The position numbers and the translations under genes were made by a program. DNA of 59,774 nt, taken from Synergistaceae bacterium. Its GTDB lineage: Bacteria; Synergistota; Synergistia; Synergistales; Aminobacteriaceae. The notes below the pieces were generated by a model, which saw only the letters and a list, made by a program, of their open reading frames with translations, was not told the DNA's origin and did not search any database. The stretch lies in assembly GCA_017444345.1 (NCBI GenBank), contig JAFSWW010000101.1:1-59774 (forward strand), written 5' to 3'. Shown here in pieces: positions 25,941 through 34,344 of the stretch (the first letter of the stretch is position 1; each line of letters starts with the position of its first letter).

Positions 25941-26957
25941 ATGCGTAAATTTTTAGGTGTACTTCTCGTTATTGCAGTTGTGTTATCATGTTCGGCTGCA
26001 TTCGCTGAGTACAAAGGCAAAGTAACATTTAATGTCTCATTGAGGGACGCGGAGAAATCTTCAAAGGCTGAATTATGGCTTCCATATCCGTTATCAGACG
26101 CAAATCAGACAATTACTGATGTTGATATTGAGTCAAACGGCGCAAAAGTCGGAGTCGAGAGCGATCCAAAGGCCGGCGGGGTTTATCTTCACGCAGTATG
26201 GACAAAACCGGGCAAAACCCCAAAACTTACTATGAGCTTTAATATTGACTCGCATTACAAGAAAAATAATGACCTCAAAGAAACTAAAGACGCATTCCCC
26301 CCCGAAGTCATGAAATATTTACAGGCGACTCCGTCATTGCCGATCGATAAGGGATTTTGTGCAGAAGCAAGCATGGAATTTATTAACAAGAAATCAATAC
26401 TTGAGAAAGCACAGGGGATTTATCGCTGGGTACTTGAAAATACTTTCAGGGATGAGGACGTAAAAGAAGGCTGCGGGCTTGGTCTTCCCATTCGTACAAT
26501 TTCAGAGAAAAAGGGCGGCGGTAAGTGTGCAGATATTAGCGCGGTATTTGTTGCACTTGCTAGAGCGTCGGGAATTCCCACAAGAGACGTTTACGGATTG
26601 AGAGTAGATCCGGCAAAATCAGGCGAAATCACCGGTAATTATCATTGCTGGACAGAGTTTTATTTGCCCGGTACAGGCTGGGTAATGGCTGACCCTGCAG
26701 ATGTCCGCAAAAAAATGCTCAATGAAAAAATTGAGAAAGTTGACGACGCTAAAAAATGGGTTGATTTCTTCTGGGCCGGTGATGATTTATTGAGAATCGC
26801 ATTAAACCGTGATACACGCGAGACAGTTTTAAGCGAGGCTACAGAGAAGACTCCATTAACATATTTCATGTATCCATATGCAGAAATTGACGGGAAGGCT
26901 GTAGACTGGTTCAGCCCGAAAACTTTTGAGTTCAATGTAAAATTTGAGCTTAAATAA
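25941..26957 (+). CDS. Secreted transglutaminase-like protein
   Basis: A 338-residue protein with a signal peptide (MRKFLGVLLVIAVVLSCSAAFA) and a transglutaminase/cysteine-protease fold core. The likely triad is C196 (KKGGGKCADISAVF), H235 (GNYHCWTEF) and D251 (WVMADPAD). The N-terminal 120 residues form a beta-rich domain seen in bacterial homologues. A cysteine near residue 17 is not clearly a lipobox. RBS is AAGGAGTG. It probably acts in the periplasm on peptides or cell-wall protein; the substrate is unknown. A strong terminator follows, so it is a single-gene unit. Confidence 0.88.
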   Translation: MRKFLGVLLVIAVVLSCSAAFAEYKGKVTFNVSLRDAEKSSKAELWLPYPLSDANQTITDVDIESNGAKVGVESDPKAGGVYLHAVWTKPGKTPKLTMSFNIDSHYKKNNDLKETKDAFPPEVMKYLQATPSLPIDKGFCAEASMEFINKKSILEKAQGIYRWVLENTFRDEDVKEGCGLGLPIRTISEKKGGGKCADISAVFVALARASGIPTRDVYGLRVDPAKSGEITGNYHCWTEFYLPGTGWVMADPADVRKKMLNEKIEKVDDAKKWVDFFWAGDDLLRIALNRDTRETVLSEATEKTPLTYFMYPYAEIDGKAVDWFSPKTFEFNVKFELK

Positions 26958-26969
26958 TTAGCTTGTTAT

Positions 26970-27009
26970 GCCCTGTCTTATATAAATATTATGAGGCGGG
27001 GCGTTTTTT
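26970..27009 (+). terminator. Strong intrinsic terminator
   Basis: GCCCTGTCTTATA (26970-26982) pairs with TATGAGGCGGGGC (26990-27002), 13 bp with three G-T wobbles, followed by G and six T. It ends only 5 bp before the preferred start of the next gene, so it may also act as an attenuator or block its ribosome site. Confidence 0.85.
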
Positions 27010-27014
27010 ATGAC

Positions 27015-27695
27015 ATGAAATTATCAGGCAAAATATTAATTATTTCGGGATTTGTTATCGCTATATTACTATATTTTATTATTCCCGAGTATAAAAATTT
27101 TATGGACATGACATTTAGGGCGTTTGCTTCCGGAGATTTCGAGAAAATGCGCGATTTTGTTGCAAATTACGGGGCATATGCTGCTGTAGTGTCATTCTTA
27201 TTAATGATTTTGCAGTCAATTGCGGCTCCCTTACCTGCGTTTATAATAACTCTGGCAAATGCGAATCTTTTCGGCTGGGTTCGAGGTTCGATTCTTTCAT
27301 GGTCTAGCGCGATGGCTGGGGCGGCGATATGCTTTCATATTGCTAGGATATTAGGGCGTGAGACAGCAGAGAGATTCACAAGTAAAGCGGGCTTAAATTC
27401 AATCGATAAATTTTTTGAGCGTTATGGGACTCACAGTATATTAATAGCTCGTTTACTGCCGTTTATCTCGTTTGATTTAGTGAGTTATGCGGCCGGATTG
27501 ACTTCAATAAAATTTTTGCCGTTCTTTATAGCGACAGGACTCGGACAATTGCCGGCTACTATTATATATTCATATGTCGGAGGAATGCTCACGGGCGGGG
27601 CTAAGTTGTTAATGACTGGGCTGTTAATATTATTTGCTCTGTCAGCTCTAATAATTTTATTGCGGAAAATGTACACGGAGAGTCGCAATAAATGA
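27015..27695 (+). CDS. VTT-domain (TVP38/TMEM64) membrane protein, first copy
   Basis: An integral membrane protein of the VTT (DedA-like) superfamily, 226 residues from the ATG at 27015. Typical features are PLPAFIITLANANLFGW..G, a re-entrant loop motif, and ERYGTHSILIARLLPFISFDLVSYAAG. Members are proposed lipid scramblases or transporters. An ATG at 26991 would add eight residues but lies inside the terminator stem without a ribosome site, so the later start is preferred. It overlaps a second VTT gene by 4 bp. Such proteins recur beside rSAM/selenodomain genes like those downstream. Confidence 0.85.
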   Translation: MKLSGKILIISGFVIAILLYFIIPEYKNFMDMTFRAFASGDFEKMRDFVANYGAYAAVVSFLLMILQSIAAPLPAFIITLANANLFGWVRGSILSWSSAMAGAAICFHIARILGRETAERFTSKAGLNSIDKFFERYGTHSILIARLLPFISFDLVSYAAGLTSIKFLPFFIATGLGQLPATIIYSYVGGMLTGGAKLLMTGLLILFALSALIILLRKMYTESRNK

Positions 27696-28357
27696 GAAAA
27701 TTTCTTAAACCTGCAATATTTATAATGATACTCGCTGTGATGTTATTATTAAGTCATTATTATAATTTGTCCGGAGAATTTATTAACTCAATTCCGCGAA
27801 TTCGTGAACTCGTTAATAATAATAAATTTTTAAGCATGATTATATATATTCTTGCGGCTTCTTTAGGCTGTGTAATTCTTGCTTTACCCGGGGCGGCGTT
27901 TGCAGTTGCTGCGGGATTATTATTTGAGCCATTCACGGGGACTGTGTTATGTTTAGTAGCTGCGACTCTGGGTGCTGTGCTGGCTTTCTTGGCCGGGCGG
28001 TATTTTTTGCGGGATTATGTAAGGCCTATGCTTGAGAAAAATTTGACTCTCAAAAAATTTTTATTCGATGATCCTGAATATAATATTATTATTTTATTGA
28101 TGATTACAAGATTAGTGCCGTTATTCCCGTATAATTTGCAGAATTTTGCGTACGGTCTGACTGATATAAAGATTTTGCCGTATACTCTTTACACGTTTAT
28201 ATTCATGACACCCGGGGCGGCTGTCTTCACACTGGGAGCTGCGGGAGTAAGTGACTCAGAACGAGGCAAATTATATTTATTAATGGCCGGGACAATCGCA
28301 ATAATTTTATTGATAGCATGTTATGTTTTGCGAAAGAAATTTATCAAGTCTCATTAA
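27692..28357 (+). CDS. VTT-domain (TVP38/TMEM64) membrane protein, second copy
   Basis: A second VTT family protein, 221 residues, with LALPGAAFAVAAGLLFEPFTGTVLC followed by the re-entrant-type AGRYFLRDYV, and LLMITRLVPLFPYNLQNFAYGLT, the matching arginine-containing motif. It starts in a 4-bp overlap with the first copy, so the two are translated together and may act as a heterodimer. Sequence identity between the pair is low; they are old paralogues rather than a recent duplication. Confidence 0.86.
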   Translation: MRKFLKPAIFIMILAVMLLLSHYYNLSGEFINSIPRIRELVNNNKFLSMIIYILAASLGCVILALPGAAFAVAAGLLFEPFTGTVLCLVAATLGAVLAFLAGRYFLRDYVRPMLEKNLTLKKFLFDDPEYNIIILLMITRLVPLFPYNLQNFAYGLTDIKILPYTLYTFIFMTPGAAVFTLGAAGVSDSERGKLYLLMAGTIAIILLIACYVLRKKFIKSH

Positions 28358-28644
28358 TGGCGGGGCAAAATTTTTTATCGTTATGCATCAGTGATTATGA
28401 TAAATATTTAGTGAGTTCTCGGCATTCTGATATTATGAGGCAGAACGGGGGCAAAAAATTTATATTATTAAATCGAGTTTGTGATATTCGCAAAAATTTA
28501 TAGTGATAAGTTCGCAGTAATATAATTTTTACGGGCTATCATGTGAAAAGCTATATATTTTGTAGTAGGTTAGCGGCACTTGCGAAAATCATAGTGTTAT
28601 GAAAATTTTATCGAGCTATATAATTTAGGAGGTATTTATTTATC
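28358..28644 (+). other. Intergenic gap with degenerate GCAAAAATTTAT-like motifs
   Basis: 287 bp between the second VTT gene and the YdjY gene. It contains several GGGGCAAAATTTTTTAT / GCAAAAATTTATAGTGATA-like stretches that may be an eroded repeat, but no clear unit could be aligned. A 61-codon ORF out of frame with the VTT gene is not supported. AGGAGG at 28628-28633 is the ribosome site of the next gene. Confidence 0.35.
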
Positions 28645-29274
28645 ATGAAAAAATTTTTATTAGTCATTGCAATATTAAGCGCGTTATGTTCCCTTGCATT
28701 CGCTGAAGAGTTAATTATTAACAAGGACAAGGGCGAAATTATTATACCTGCTGAAGTCAACGGCAAATATTTAGTAAGTCCCACTAAGCACGCTCTATCT
28801 TTCTATAAGGGCGGAAACGGGGAGAAGTCCATAATGCGGGCTCTTGTAAGCGAGATAGATTATTATAATGCTTTAACGGAACTCGGTGCAAAACCGGGCA
28901 ATAATATCAAGCCTGAAGATATGAAAGCAAAATCAAGCGCAGAAGGCAAATCAACAGAGGGCGATAAAATTTCAGTATTCTTGACGTGGGAAGGCTCAAA
29001 CGGTGAAATCCCATTAGATGACGCTATAGAGACTCATACACCGGACGGGCAGACAAGAAAGTTAGATTTAAGATTCACTGGTAATTTAGAATTTGCGCAG
29101 AAATTTCACCCGGGCTGCTTTATATGTCTTGACTCATGCGCGGCAGGTATAACAACAAATGCTGCTTGGCCTACAGGAGCTATGAATAATAAAGAAGTCA
29201 GCTTTAAGGGTAACGCAAAAACTCTCCCGCCCGACGGAACTAAAGTCAATGTTATAGTGAGGCTCGTTAAATAA
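28645..29274 (+). CDS. Secreted YdjY-domain protein
   Basis: A 209-residue exported protein (signal peptide MKKFLLVIAILSALCSLAFA). The C-terminal half has the YdjY pattern HPGCFICLDSCAAG (C158, C161, C165), then NKEVSFKGN and LPPDGTKVNVIVRLVK. The three cysteines could hold a metal or cluster. YdjY proteins are of unknown function and often sit next to Fe-S or selenium-linked genes. One base separates it from the next small membrane protein gene, so they are co-translated. Confidence 0.75.
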   Translation: MKKFLLVIAILSALCSLAFAEELIINKDKGEIIIPAEVNGKYLVSPTKHALSFYKGGNGEKSIMRALVSEIDYYNALTELGAKPGNNIKPEDMKAKSSAEGKSTEGDKISVFLTWEGSNGEIPLDDAIETHTPDGQTRKLDLRFTGNLEFAQKFHPGCFICLDSCAAGITTNAAWPTGAMNNKEVSFKGNAKTLPPDGTKVNVIVRLVK

Positions 29275-29275
29275 A

Positions 29276-29650
29276 ATGTTGTCGCGTCTGTATAATTCTT
29301 TCTTGCTTAGTATGTTAATCAGCGTGATATTATTCAAATCCGAGTGGCTGGAAATGCGCGTTAATTTAGGCTGGGTATTTTTCGGGCTCGTTATAGTGCT
29401 TTTCTTGTTGATGGGAGCATTAAAATTTTTCTCAAGTTTCGCGGCTTCTCTGATTATATTAATAATTTCATGTTCGGGAATATTTTTATTAACAGGCCAA
29501 GAAGGAATCTCAATAATTCCTGCGTCAATAATTCGCGAGGGCATAGGGCAGACTCATATAAAATTTAACACGATAAATTATGCCTTACTTGCGATAATAT
29601 TTGCTGGCTTAATATTAACGTTTATATTTAGCAGGCGGCATGAACACTAG
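29276..29650 (+). CDS. Small hydrophobic membrane protein of unknown family
   Basis: A 124-residue protein with about four transmembrane helices and a basic end (FSRRHEH). No family recognised. It starts one base after the YdjY stop and ends in CATGAACACTAG, where the stop TAG is embedded in a sequence identical to the start of the CCG gene 200 bp downstream. That junction has been tandem-duplicated. Context suggests it acts with the YdjY protein, perhaps as its membrane partner. Confidence 0.7.
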   Translation: MLSRLYNSFLLSMLISVILFKSEWLEMRVNLGWVFFGLVIVLFLLMGALKFFSSFAASLIILIISCSGIFLLTGQEGISIIPASIIREGIGQTHIKFNTINYALLAIIFAGLILTFIFSRRHEH

Positions 29651-29870
29651 ACGCGTTATATTTGCGGGTGAGTATTTATCATGAATGCTAGAAACTTTTT
29701 AGACGCGTCAATAAATTCGGGTTATATACTCGTGAGTATTTATTTATGTGTTTACAAGTTAGGAAGTATTATAAACATGAACACTAGAAAATTTTTAGGC
29801 GCGTTTACGAGTTATTTTTGCTGGGCTATATCAAGAAATCGCTATGAACACTAGAAAATTTTTATTTAAT
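29640..29870 (+). repeat. Four-copy array of a stop-start junction before the CCG gene
   Basis: ATGAA..CTAG elements start at 29640, 29681, 29777 and 29844 (spacings 41, 96, 67 bp). The first overlaps the stop of the small membrane protein (..RRHEH); the last is the true start of the CCG protein (MNTRKFLF). The third shares 18 bases with the last (ATGAACACTAGAAAATTT). A frame from 29681 to 29854 (57 residues) begins MNARNFLD, passes through MNTRKFLGAF and ends YEH, its TAG lying inside the CCG start sequence. The first unit encodes MNTRRVIFAGEYLS and stops in an ATGA overlap with the second. Confidence 0.8.
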
Positions 29871-30644
29871 ATGGCCGTGAAGATCGATCAATTTTTTGCG
29901 GCCAGTAAATTTTTAAGACGTGCTAAGAAATCAGGCAATATTATATTTATGCCCGGTTGCAGCTTAAGAGGTTATAATCCTGAATATATTTTCATGACTC
30001 GTGATTATTTGCGGGAGAAATTAGGCGATTGCGGGATAATTACTGCTTGCTGCTCCAAACCGTTAAAATTAATAGGCGACTCGAAAACTTTTCAGCTAAG
30101 AATCAAGAATCTTATAACTGAACTCGATAACATGAACGCAAAAATTTTAATAACAGCCTGCCAAAATTGCTATAATGTCATGAAATTATATGACTCTAAC
30201 AGGAAAATTTTATCTCTATGGCCTTTAATGCAAAAATTTGGCTTGTCTGAATCACTCAAGAATAAATATTCAGGTCTTGAAGCAAGTATACAGGACTCAT
30301 GCGTTAGTAATCATGAAATTATTAAGAGTGTCCGCGAAATAGTAAAATTTTTAGGTGTAAATATTCACGAGTTCGAAAATATTAAATGTTGCGGAGGAGT
30401 CAAGACTTTAACTACCGGAAATATTAAATTATCGCGTGAATACATGAGGCAGCGTGCGTCCGAGTCACCCTGTAATGTGATAATATCTTATTGCGCGTCA
30501 TGCCGTTCAGCTATGAGTCTTGATAATAAATATAAGAGTATTCATTTACTTGATTTAATTTTCGGGAATGGCGAGCCTTTGAACTCAAAGAATAATTTAT
30601 TGAATCGCCTTATAACAGCACAAAGATTATCGCGAGAAATATAA
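29844..30644 (+). CDS. CCG-domain (heterodisulfide-reductase-like) Fe-S protein
   Basis: A 266-residue protein with two cysteine-rich CCG modules, as in HdrB/GlpC/LutA: FMPGCSLRGYNP with ITACCSKP, and DSCVSNHEI with FENIKCCGG, plus ISYCASCRSAM. Such modules bind unusual Fe-S clusters and handle electrons or disulfides. It lies 24 bp before the AhpD-like gene and ArsS and so belongs to the same operon. Its start sequence is the last unit of the junction array. The exact reaction is unknown. Confidence 0.8.
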   Translation: MNTRKFLFNMAVKIDQFFAASKFLRRAKKSGNIIFMPGCSLRGYNPEYIFMTRDYLREKLGDCGIITACCSKPLKLIGDSKTFQLRIKNLITELDNMNAKILITACQNCYNVMKLYDSNRKILSLWPLMQKFGLSESLKNKYSGLEASIQDSCVSNHEIIKSVREIVKFLGVNIHEFENIKCCGGVKTLTTGNIKLSREYMRQRASESPCNVIISYCASCRSAMSLDNKYKSIHLLDLIFGNGEPLNSKNNLLNRLITAQRLSREI

Positions 30645-30668
30645 TTTTGTAAAGGAGTTAAAAATTTT

Positions 30669-31001
30669 ATGGGAATGTATTATAAATCTGAAGACTTAGA
30701 GAAATTTGCGGCTATGGGAGAATTTGCGCCCGATTTATGGGAAAAATTTATGGCTTATTACGGCTCAGTCTTTGAGTCAGGTGCATTGACTAAACGCGAG
30801 AAGGCATTAATTGCGCTTGCTGTTGCTCATGCCGTGCAGTGTCCGTATTGTATTGACGCTTATACACAAAGTTGTCTCGAAAACGGAGCGAATGAAGAAC
30901 AGATGACGGAGGCCGTGCATGTTGCTTGTGCTATAAGGGGCGGGGCTTCTCTCGTTCACGGTGTCCAAATGAAAAATTTAGTGAAGGAGTTATCATTTTG
31001 A
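30669..31001 (+). CDS. AhpD/carboxymuconolactone-decarboxylase-like protein of the rSAM/selenodomain locus
   Basis: A 110-residue AhpD-fold protein with redox motif CPYC (C58, C61) followed by DAYTQSCLENG and the helix EAVHVACAIRGGASLVHG. It matches the peroxidase-like family found beside ArsS in arsenosugar-type loci, where some members have selenocysteine; here the motif is CxxC. AAGGAG upstream. Its TGA stop overlaps the TTG start of arsS (TTGA). Confidence 0.86.
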   Translation: MGMYYKSEDLEKFAAMGEFAPDLWEKFMAYYGSVFESGALTKREKALIALAVAHAVQCPYCIDAYTQSCLENGANEEQMTEAVHVACAIRGGASLVHGVQMKNLVKELSF

Positions 31002-31960
31002 CGGAAATAATAAAGCCTGAAATAAAATCTTTTGAAAGCATGATAGATAATGTTAATCCCGATTATAAATTTACTCATGAAAAATTACGCGTCATTCAAG
31101 TAAATATCGGGAAATTATGCAATCTTTCTTGTAAACATTGTCATGTGAACGCCGGGCCGAATCGCACTGAAATAATGACTCGTGAGACTATGCAGCATAT
31201 TTTAAGACTACTGCCAAATTTTGAGACTCTTGACATCACAGGTGGCGCGCCTGAAATGAATAAAAATTTTTGCTGGCTCGTTGATGAGGCTGTAAAAACG
31301 GGAATTCATGTAATAGTCAGAAGCAATCTTGTTATCTTACATGAGAAAGAATATATTAACATTCCCGAATTCTTAGCAGATAGACACGTTGAAATCGCAG
31401 CGTCACTGCCTTATTATTCAGAAAATGACTGCGATAAACAAAGAGGTTCGGGAACGTTCAAAGCAATTATATCAATGCTCAAAAAATTAAATTCACTGGG
31501 CTACGGAATTGACAATAAATTAATTTTGAATCTCGTCTATAATCCCGGCGGTGCTTTCTTGCCTCCCAGTCAAAGCGAGTTAGAGCAGCAATATAAATCG
31601 CGTTTAATGTCAGATTATGGAATTAGATTTAATAATTTATTTGCGATTACTAATAATCCCATCGGACGATTTGAAAATTTCTTGAGACGAACGAATAATT
31701 ATGATAGATACATGAAAAAATTATATGACTCGTTTAACCCTGCCGCGCTTGAAAATATGATGTGCAGATCTCAAATTTCTGTAGGCTGGGACGGGCAATT
31801 ATACGACTGCGATTTTAATCAAGTCTTAAATCTCAAAATTGACGGCGTTAATAATATCTGCGAGCTTTACGAGATCCATAAACGTAAAATAAAATTTGCT
31901 GATCATTGTTACGCATGCACAGCCGGGAGCGGTTCGAGCTGCGGAGGCACTACGGCATGA
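30998..31960 (+). CDS. arsS: Radical SAM protein ArsS (rSAM/Cys-rich, arsenosugar type)
   Basis: A 320-residue radical SAM enzyme with C41, C45 and C48 (CNLSCKHC, followed by HVNAGP) and C-terminal Cys-rich block DHCYACTAGSGSSCGG. These are the defining features of the ArsS family, which attaches the adenosyl group to dimethylarsenic compounds in arsenosugar synthesis. The frame is open from 30926, but TTG at 30998 has GAAGGAG eight bases upstream and overlaps the previous stop, so it is the likely start. Glycosyltransferases follow. No arsenic methyltransferase is present, so the true substrate remains uncertain. Confidence 0.85.
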   Translation: MTEIIKPEIKSFESMIDNVNPDYKFTHEKLRVIQVNIGKLCNLSCKHCHVNAGPNRTEIMTRETMQHILRLLPNFETLDITGGAPEMNKNFCWLVDEAVKTGIHVIVRSNLVILHEKEYINIPEFLADRHVEIAASLPYYSENDCDKQRGSGTFKAIISMLKKLNSLGYGIDNKLILNLVYNPGGAFLPPSQSELEQQYKSRLMSDYGIRFNNLFAITNNPIGRFENFLRRTNNYDRYMKKLYDSFNPAALENMMCRSQISVGWDGQLYDCDFNQVLNLKIDGVNNICELYEIHKRKIKFADHCYACTAGSGSSCGGTTA

Positions 31961-31999
31961 AATATATTTTTGTGAATAGTCAGGTGTAATATTATAAAT

Positions 32000-32692
32000 A
32001 TGAAGGTCTCTATAATAATCCCTGTTCTTAATGAGGCAGCCAGAATCGAGAAATTAATAAATTTGCTTGAGAATCTTGACGGCGACAAAGAAATAATTAT
32101 CTCAGACGGAGGCAGCACTGACGGGACATTACAGAAAATAAAAAATTTTTGCGGAGTAACTCTTATAAATTCTCAATCGGGGCGGGCTTCACAAATGAAC
32201 GAGGGCGCAAAATTTTCAACGGGCGATATTTTATGGTTCTTACACGCTGACTCGATTCCTGCAGATTCAAGCATTCAAGATATAATACGAGCTATAGAAG
32301 ACGGCTTTATCGGGGGATTCTTTAAGTTATATTTTTATGATTCACACGATAAATTTATGAATTTCATAGCAAGGACTTCACATATAAGGGGCAAAAATTT
32401 TTGTTTGATTTTCGGGGATCAGGGCTTATTCTTGAGGCGTGATATTTTTATGAGTCTTGGAGGCTTTGCAGATATTGCTTTAATGGAAGACTGGGAATTA
32501 TCGCGGCGATTAAAAAATTTTCATAAAGGGGGCTGTATCTGCGCACTTGACAGCAAAATCGGCACTTCAGCACGGCGATATATAAATAACGGGCAAATTA
32601 GAACTTGGCTCAAAATGAACGTAATAAAATTTTTGTACATAATCGGAGTCTCGACAAAATTTTTGAGGTTGTTATATGACAGCAGAAAATAA
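32000..32692 (+). CDS. Family 2 glycosyltransferase of the arsenosugar-type locus (TIGR04283-like)
   Basis: A GT-A fold glycosyltransferase of 230 residues: VSIIIPVLNEAARIEKLI at the N-terminus, EIIISDGGSTDGT, and WFLHADSIPAD as the metal-binding region. GDQGLFLRRDIF and ALMEDWELSRRL form the acceptor/catalytic part. It corresponds to the transferase family historically called rSAM/selenodomain-associated. The 3' end overlaps the next transferase by 17 bp. Confidence 0.88.
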   Translation: MKVSIIIPVLNEAARIEKLINLLENLDGDKEIIISDGGSTDGTLQKIKNFCGVTLINSQSGRASQMNEGAKFSTGDILWFLHADSIPADSSIQDIIRAIEDGFIGGFFKLYFYDSHDKFMNFIARTSHIRGKNFCLIFGDQGLFLRRDIFMSLGGFADIALMEDWELSRRLKNFHKGGCICALDSKIGTSARRYINNGQIRTWLKMNVIKFLYIIGVSTKFLRLLYDSRK

Positions 32693-33344
32693 GCAGGCTA
32701 TTATAATTTTTTCAAGACTTCCCATAGGCAGCGAAACAAAAACGAGACTCGCAAGTTTACTTAATGAACAACAGCGCGAAATTTTACACGTTGCAATGTG
32801 GGCTGATATTTTCTCGGAAGTTATGAATTTAAGCGGTAAAATAAATATATTTCTTTACTGGACTGGGAGCGGCGATATAAATAATTATAAAAAATTTATT
32901 CCTGAAAATTTTATCTTGAGACAGCAAACGGGCGGCAATCTCGGCGAAAAAATGAATAATGCCATGCGAGAAATTTTTTATACTGGCTATAATCGTGTAG
33001 TATTAATCGGCTCTGATATTCCTTCAGTGAGACATGAAAATATAGAACGTGCATTTGACTCGTTAAATCATAGCGATGTAGTAATCGGCCCTTCAGAAGA
33101 CGGCGGATATTGGCTTATAGGCATGAAAAAATTTATTTCTGACGCGTTTAATATATCAAGATACGGCGATTCAAGCGTGTTAGATTCTACAATCATGAAA
33201 TTAAATGATTCGGGAATAATATATAATTTAGTTGATACTTTGCAGGATTTAGACACTCCGGATGATATAAAAATTTTCATGAGTCAAGCTGATAATCAAG
33301 ACAGAAAGACATATAAATATTTAGAGTTCATACTAAAAAATTAG
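32676..33344 (+). CDS. DUF2064-type nucleotidyl/glycosyltransferase of the arsenosugar-type locus (TIGR04282-like)
   Basis: A 222-residue protein beginning with AIIIFSRLPIGSETKTRLA and containing VVLIGSDIPS and VVIGPSEDGGYWLIGM, the classic blocks of the rSAM/selenodomain-associated transferase 1 family. It is the last gene of the locus and overlaps the convergent LysR gene by 17 bp at the 3' ends. Together with the upstream transferase it probably adds or activates a sugar moiety on the ArsS product. Confidence 0.87.
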   Translation: MTAENKQAIIIFSRLPIGSETKTRLASLLNEQQREILHVAMWADIFSEVMNLSGKINIFLYWTGSGDINNYKKFIPENFILRQQTGGNLGEKMNNAMREIFYTGYNRVVLIGSDIPSVRHENIERAFDSLNHSDVVIGPSEDGGYWLIGMKKFISDAFNISRYGDSSVLDSTIMKLNDSGIIYNLVDTLQDLDTPDDIKIFMSQADNQDRKTYKYLEFILKN

Positions 33345-34215
33345 GATTATCGCGATAAATTTTTTGCAGGAGTTTCACGAAATTATAAACGCTTTCTCTC
33401 TGTTCGCTCGCATGAGTACATAGAACGCACTTGACAGTCTCAGGGCAGTTAAACGGGATCCAAGCGAATTCGTTATAATGATCGTTAAGAAATCCCGGCG
33501 CGAGGCATATTCCCTTGTGAGTCGCTATATTAGTTAATGTCGTGTCATAATCATTGCTGTTAAAATACGGAATATTGAGCGCGTTAATAATTCTCTGCTG
33601 TACTGCCTTAAGTTCAGGAGGTGAACCGCCCCCGACCATTAGAGTGCGATTCTTGAGGTCGTCAAGATTTATGATTTTTTTCTGTGCTAATGGGTCAGAT
33701 TTTTGCGTTATTAGATAAATCCTGCTCTCGAAAATCGGGTGTAAATTTATATCGGGAATTCTTTTAACGTCGACTTCCATAGAGAATAAAATATCTTCTT
33801 CACCCTTCAGAAATGATGACAAATCGAATAATGGCCAGAAATGAGGCGTTATAAATATAGACTCGTTTTCGCGCTCAAAAATTTCAATGGCTTGAGGCAA
33901 AAAATATAGTGCTGATCTTGTCGGGAGTCCTATTGATATATTTGTCTGATAGTGTGAGCTGAAATTTTGCCCCTGTTCGATTGCTCGTTTAAGTTCATTG
34001 CGTATATTGCGGAGTGTCGTGCAAAATTGTTCGCCCGCTGGTGTAAGCACTGCCCCTCTTGCTGAACGTTCAAATAAAGTAAATCCTATTTCGTCCTCAA
34101 GTAATTTAATTTGATACGTCAATGCAGGCTGCGAAATAAATAAATTCTCGGCGGCTCTGTTGAAATTCTTAGTATGTGCGATTTCTAAGACAAAATCTAT
34201 TTGCTTTGTATTCAT
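33328..34215 (-). CDS. LysR-family transcriptional regulator
   Basis: A 295-residue regulator with the LysR helix-turn-helix (FVLEIAHTKNFNRAAENLFI, SQPALTYQIKLLEDEIG) and a periplasmic-binding-like effector domain. It is divergent from the aldo/keto reductase genes with a 129-bp intergenic region, the classic arrangement for controlling the neighbours. The effector is unknown. Confidence 0.92.
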   Translation of the reverse strand: MNTKQIDFVLEIAHTKNFNRAAENLFISQPALTYQIKLLEDEIGFTLFERSARGAVLTPAGEQFCTTLRNIRNELKRAIEQGQNFSSHYQTNISIGLPTRSALYFLPQAIEIFERENESIFITPHFWPLFDLSSFLKGEEDILFSMEVDVKRIPDINLHPIFESRIYLITQKSDPLAQKKIINLDDLKNRTLMVGGGSPPELKAVQQRIINALNIPYFNSNDYDTTLTNIATHKGICLAPGFLNDHYNEFAWIPFNCPETVKCVLCTHASEQRESVYNFVKLLQKIYRDNPNFLV

Positions 34216-34344
34216 GATTAATAATTAATAAAAAATTTTTATTTGCTATCAAACTTTTCTATTTGAATATTATATCACTCGGCTTTAAAATTTAATCGTT
34301 CACAAAAAATTTAAATATTTAATATAAGGGAGATAAAATTTTTC

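Noticed and set aside
28318-28503. 61-codon ORF overlapping the end of the second VTT gene
   Set aside because: It is out of frame with the VTT gene and its start lies inside that gene without a ribosome site; probably chance.
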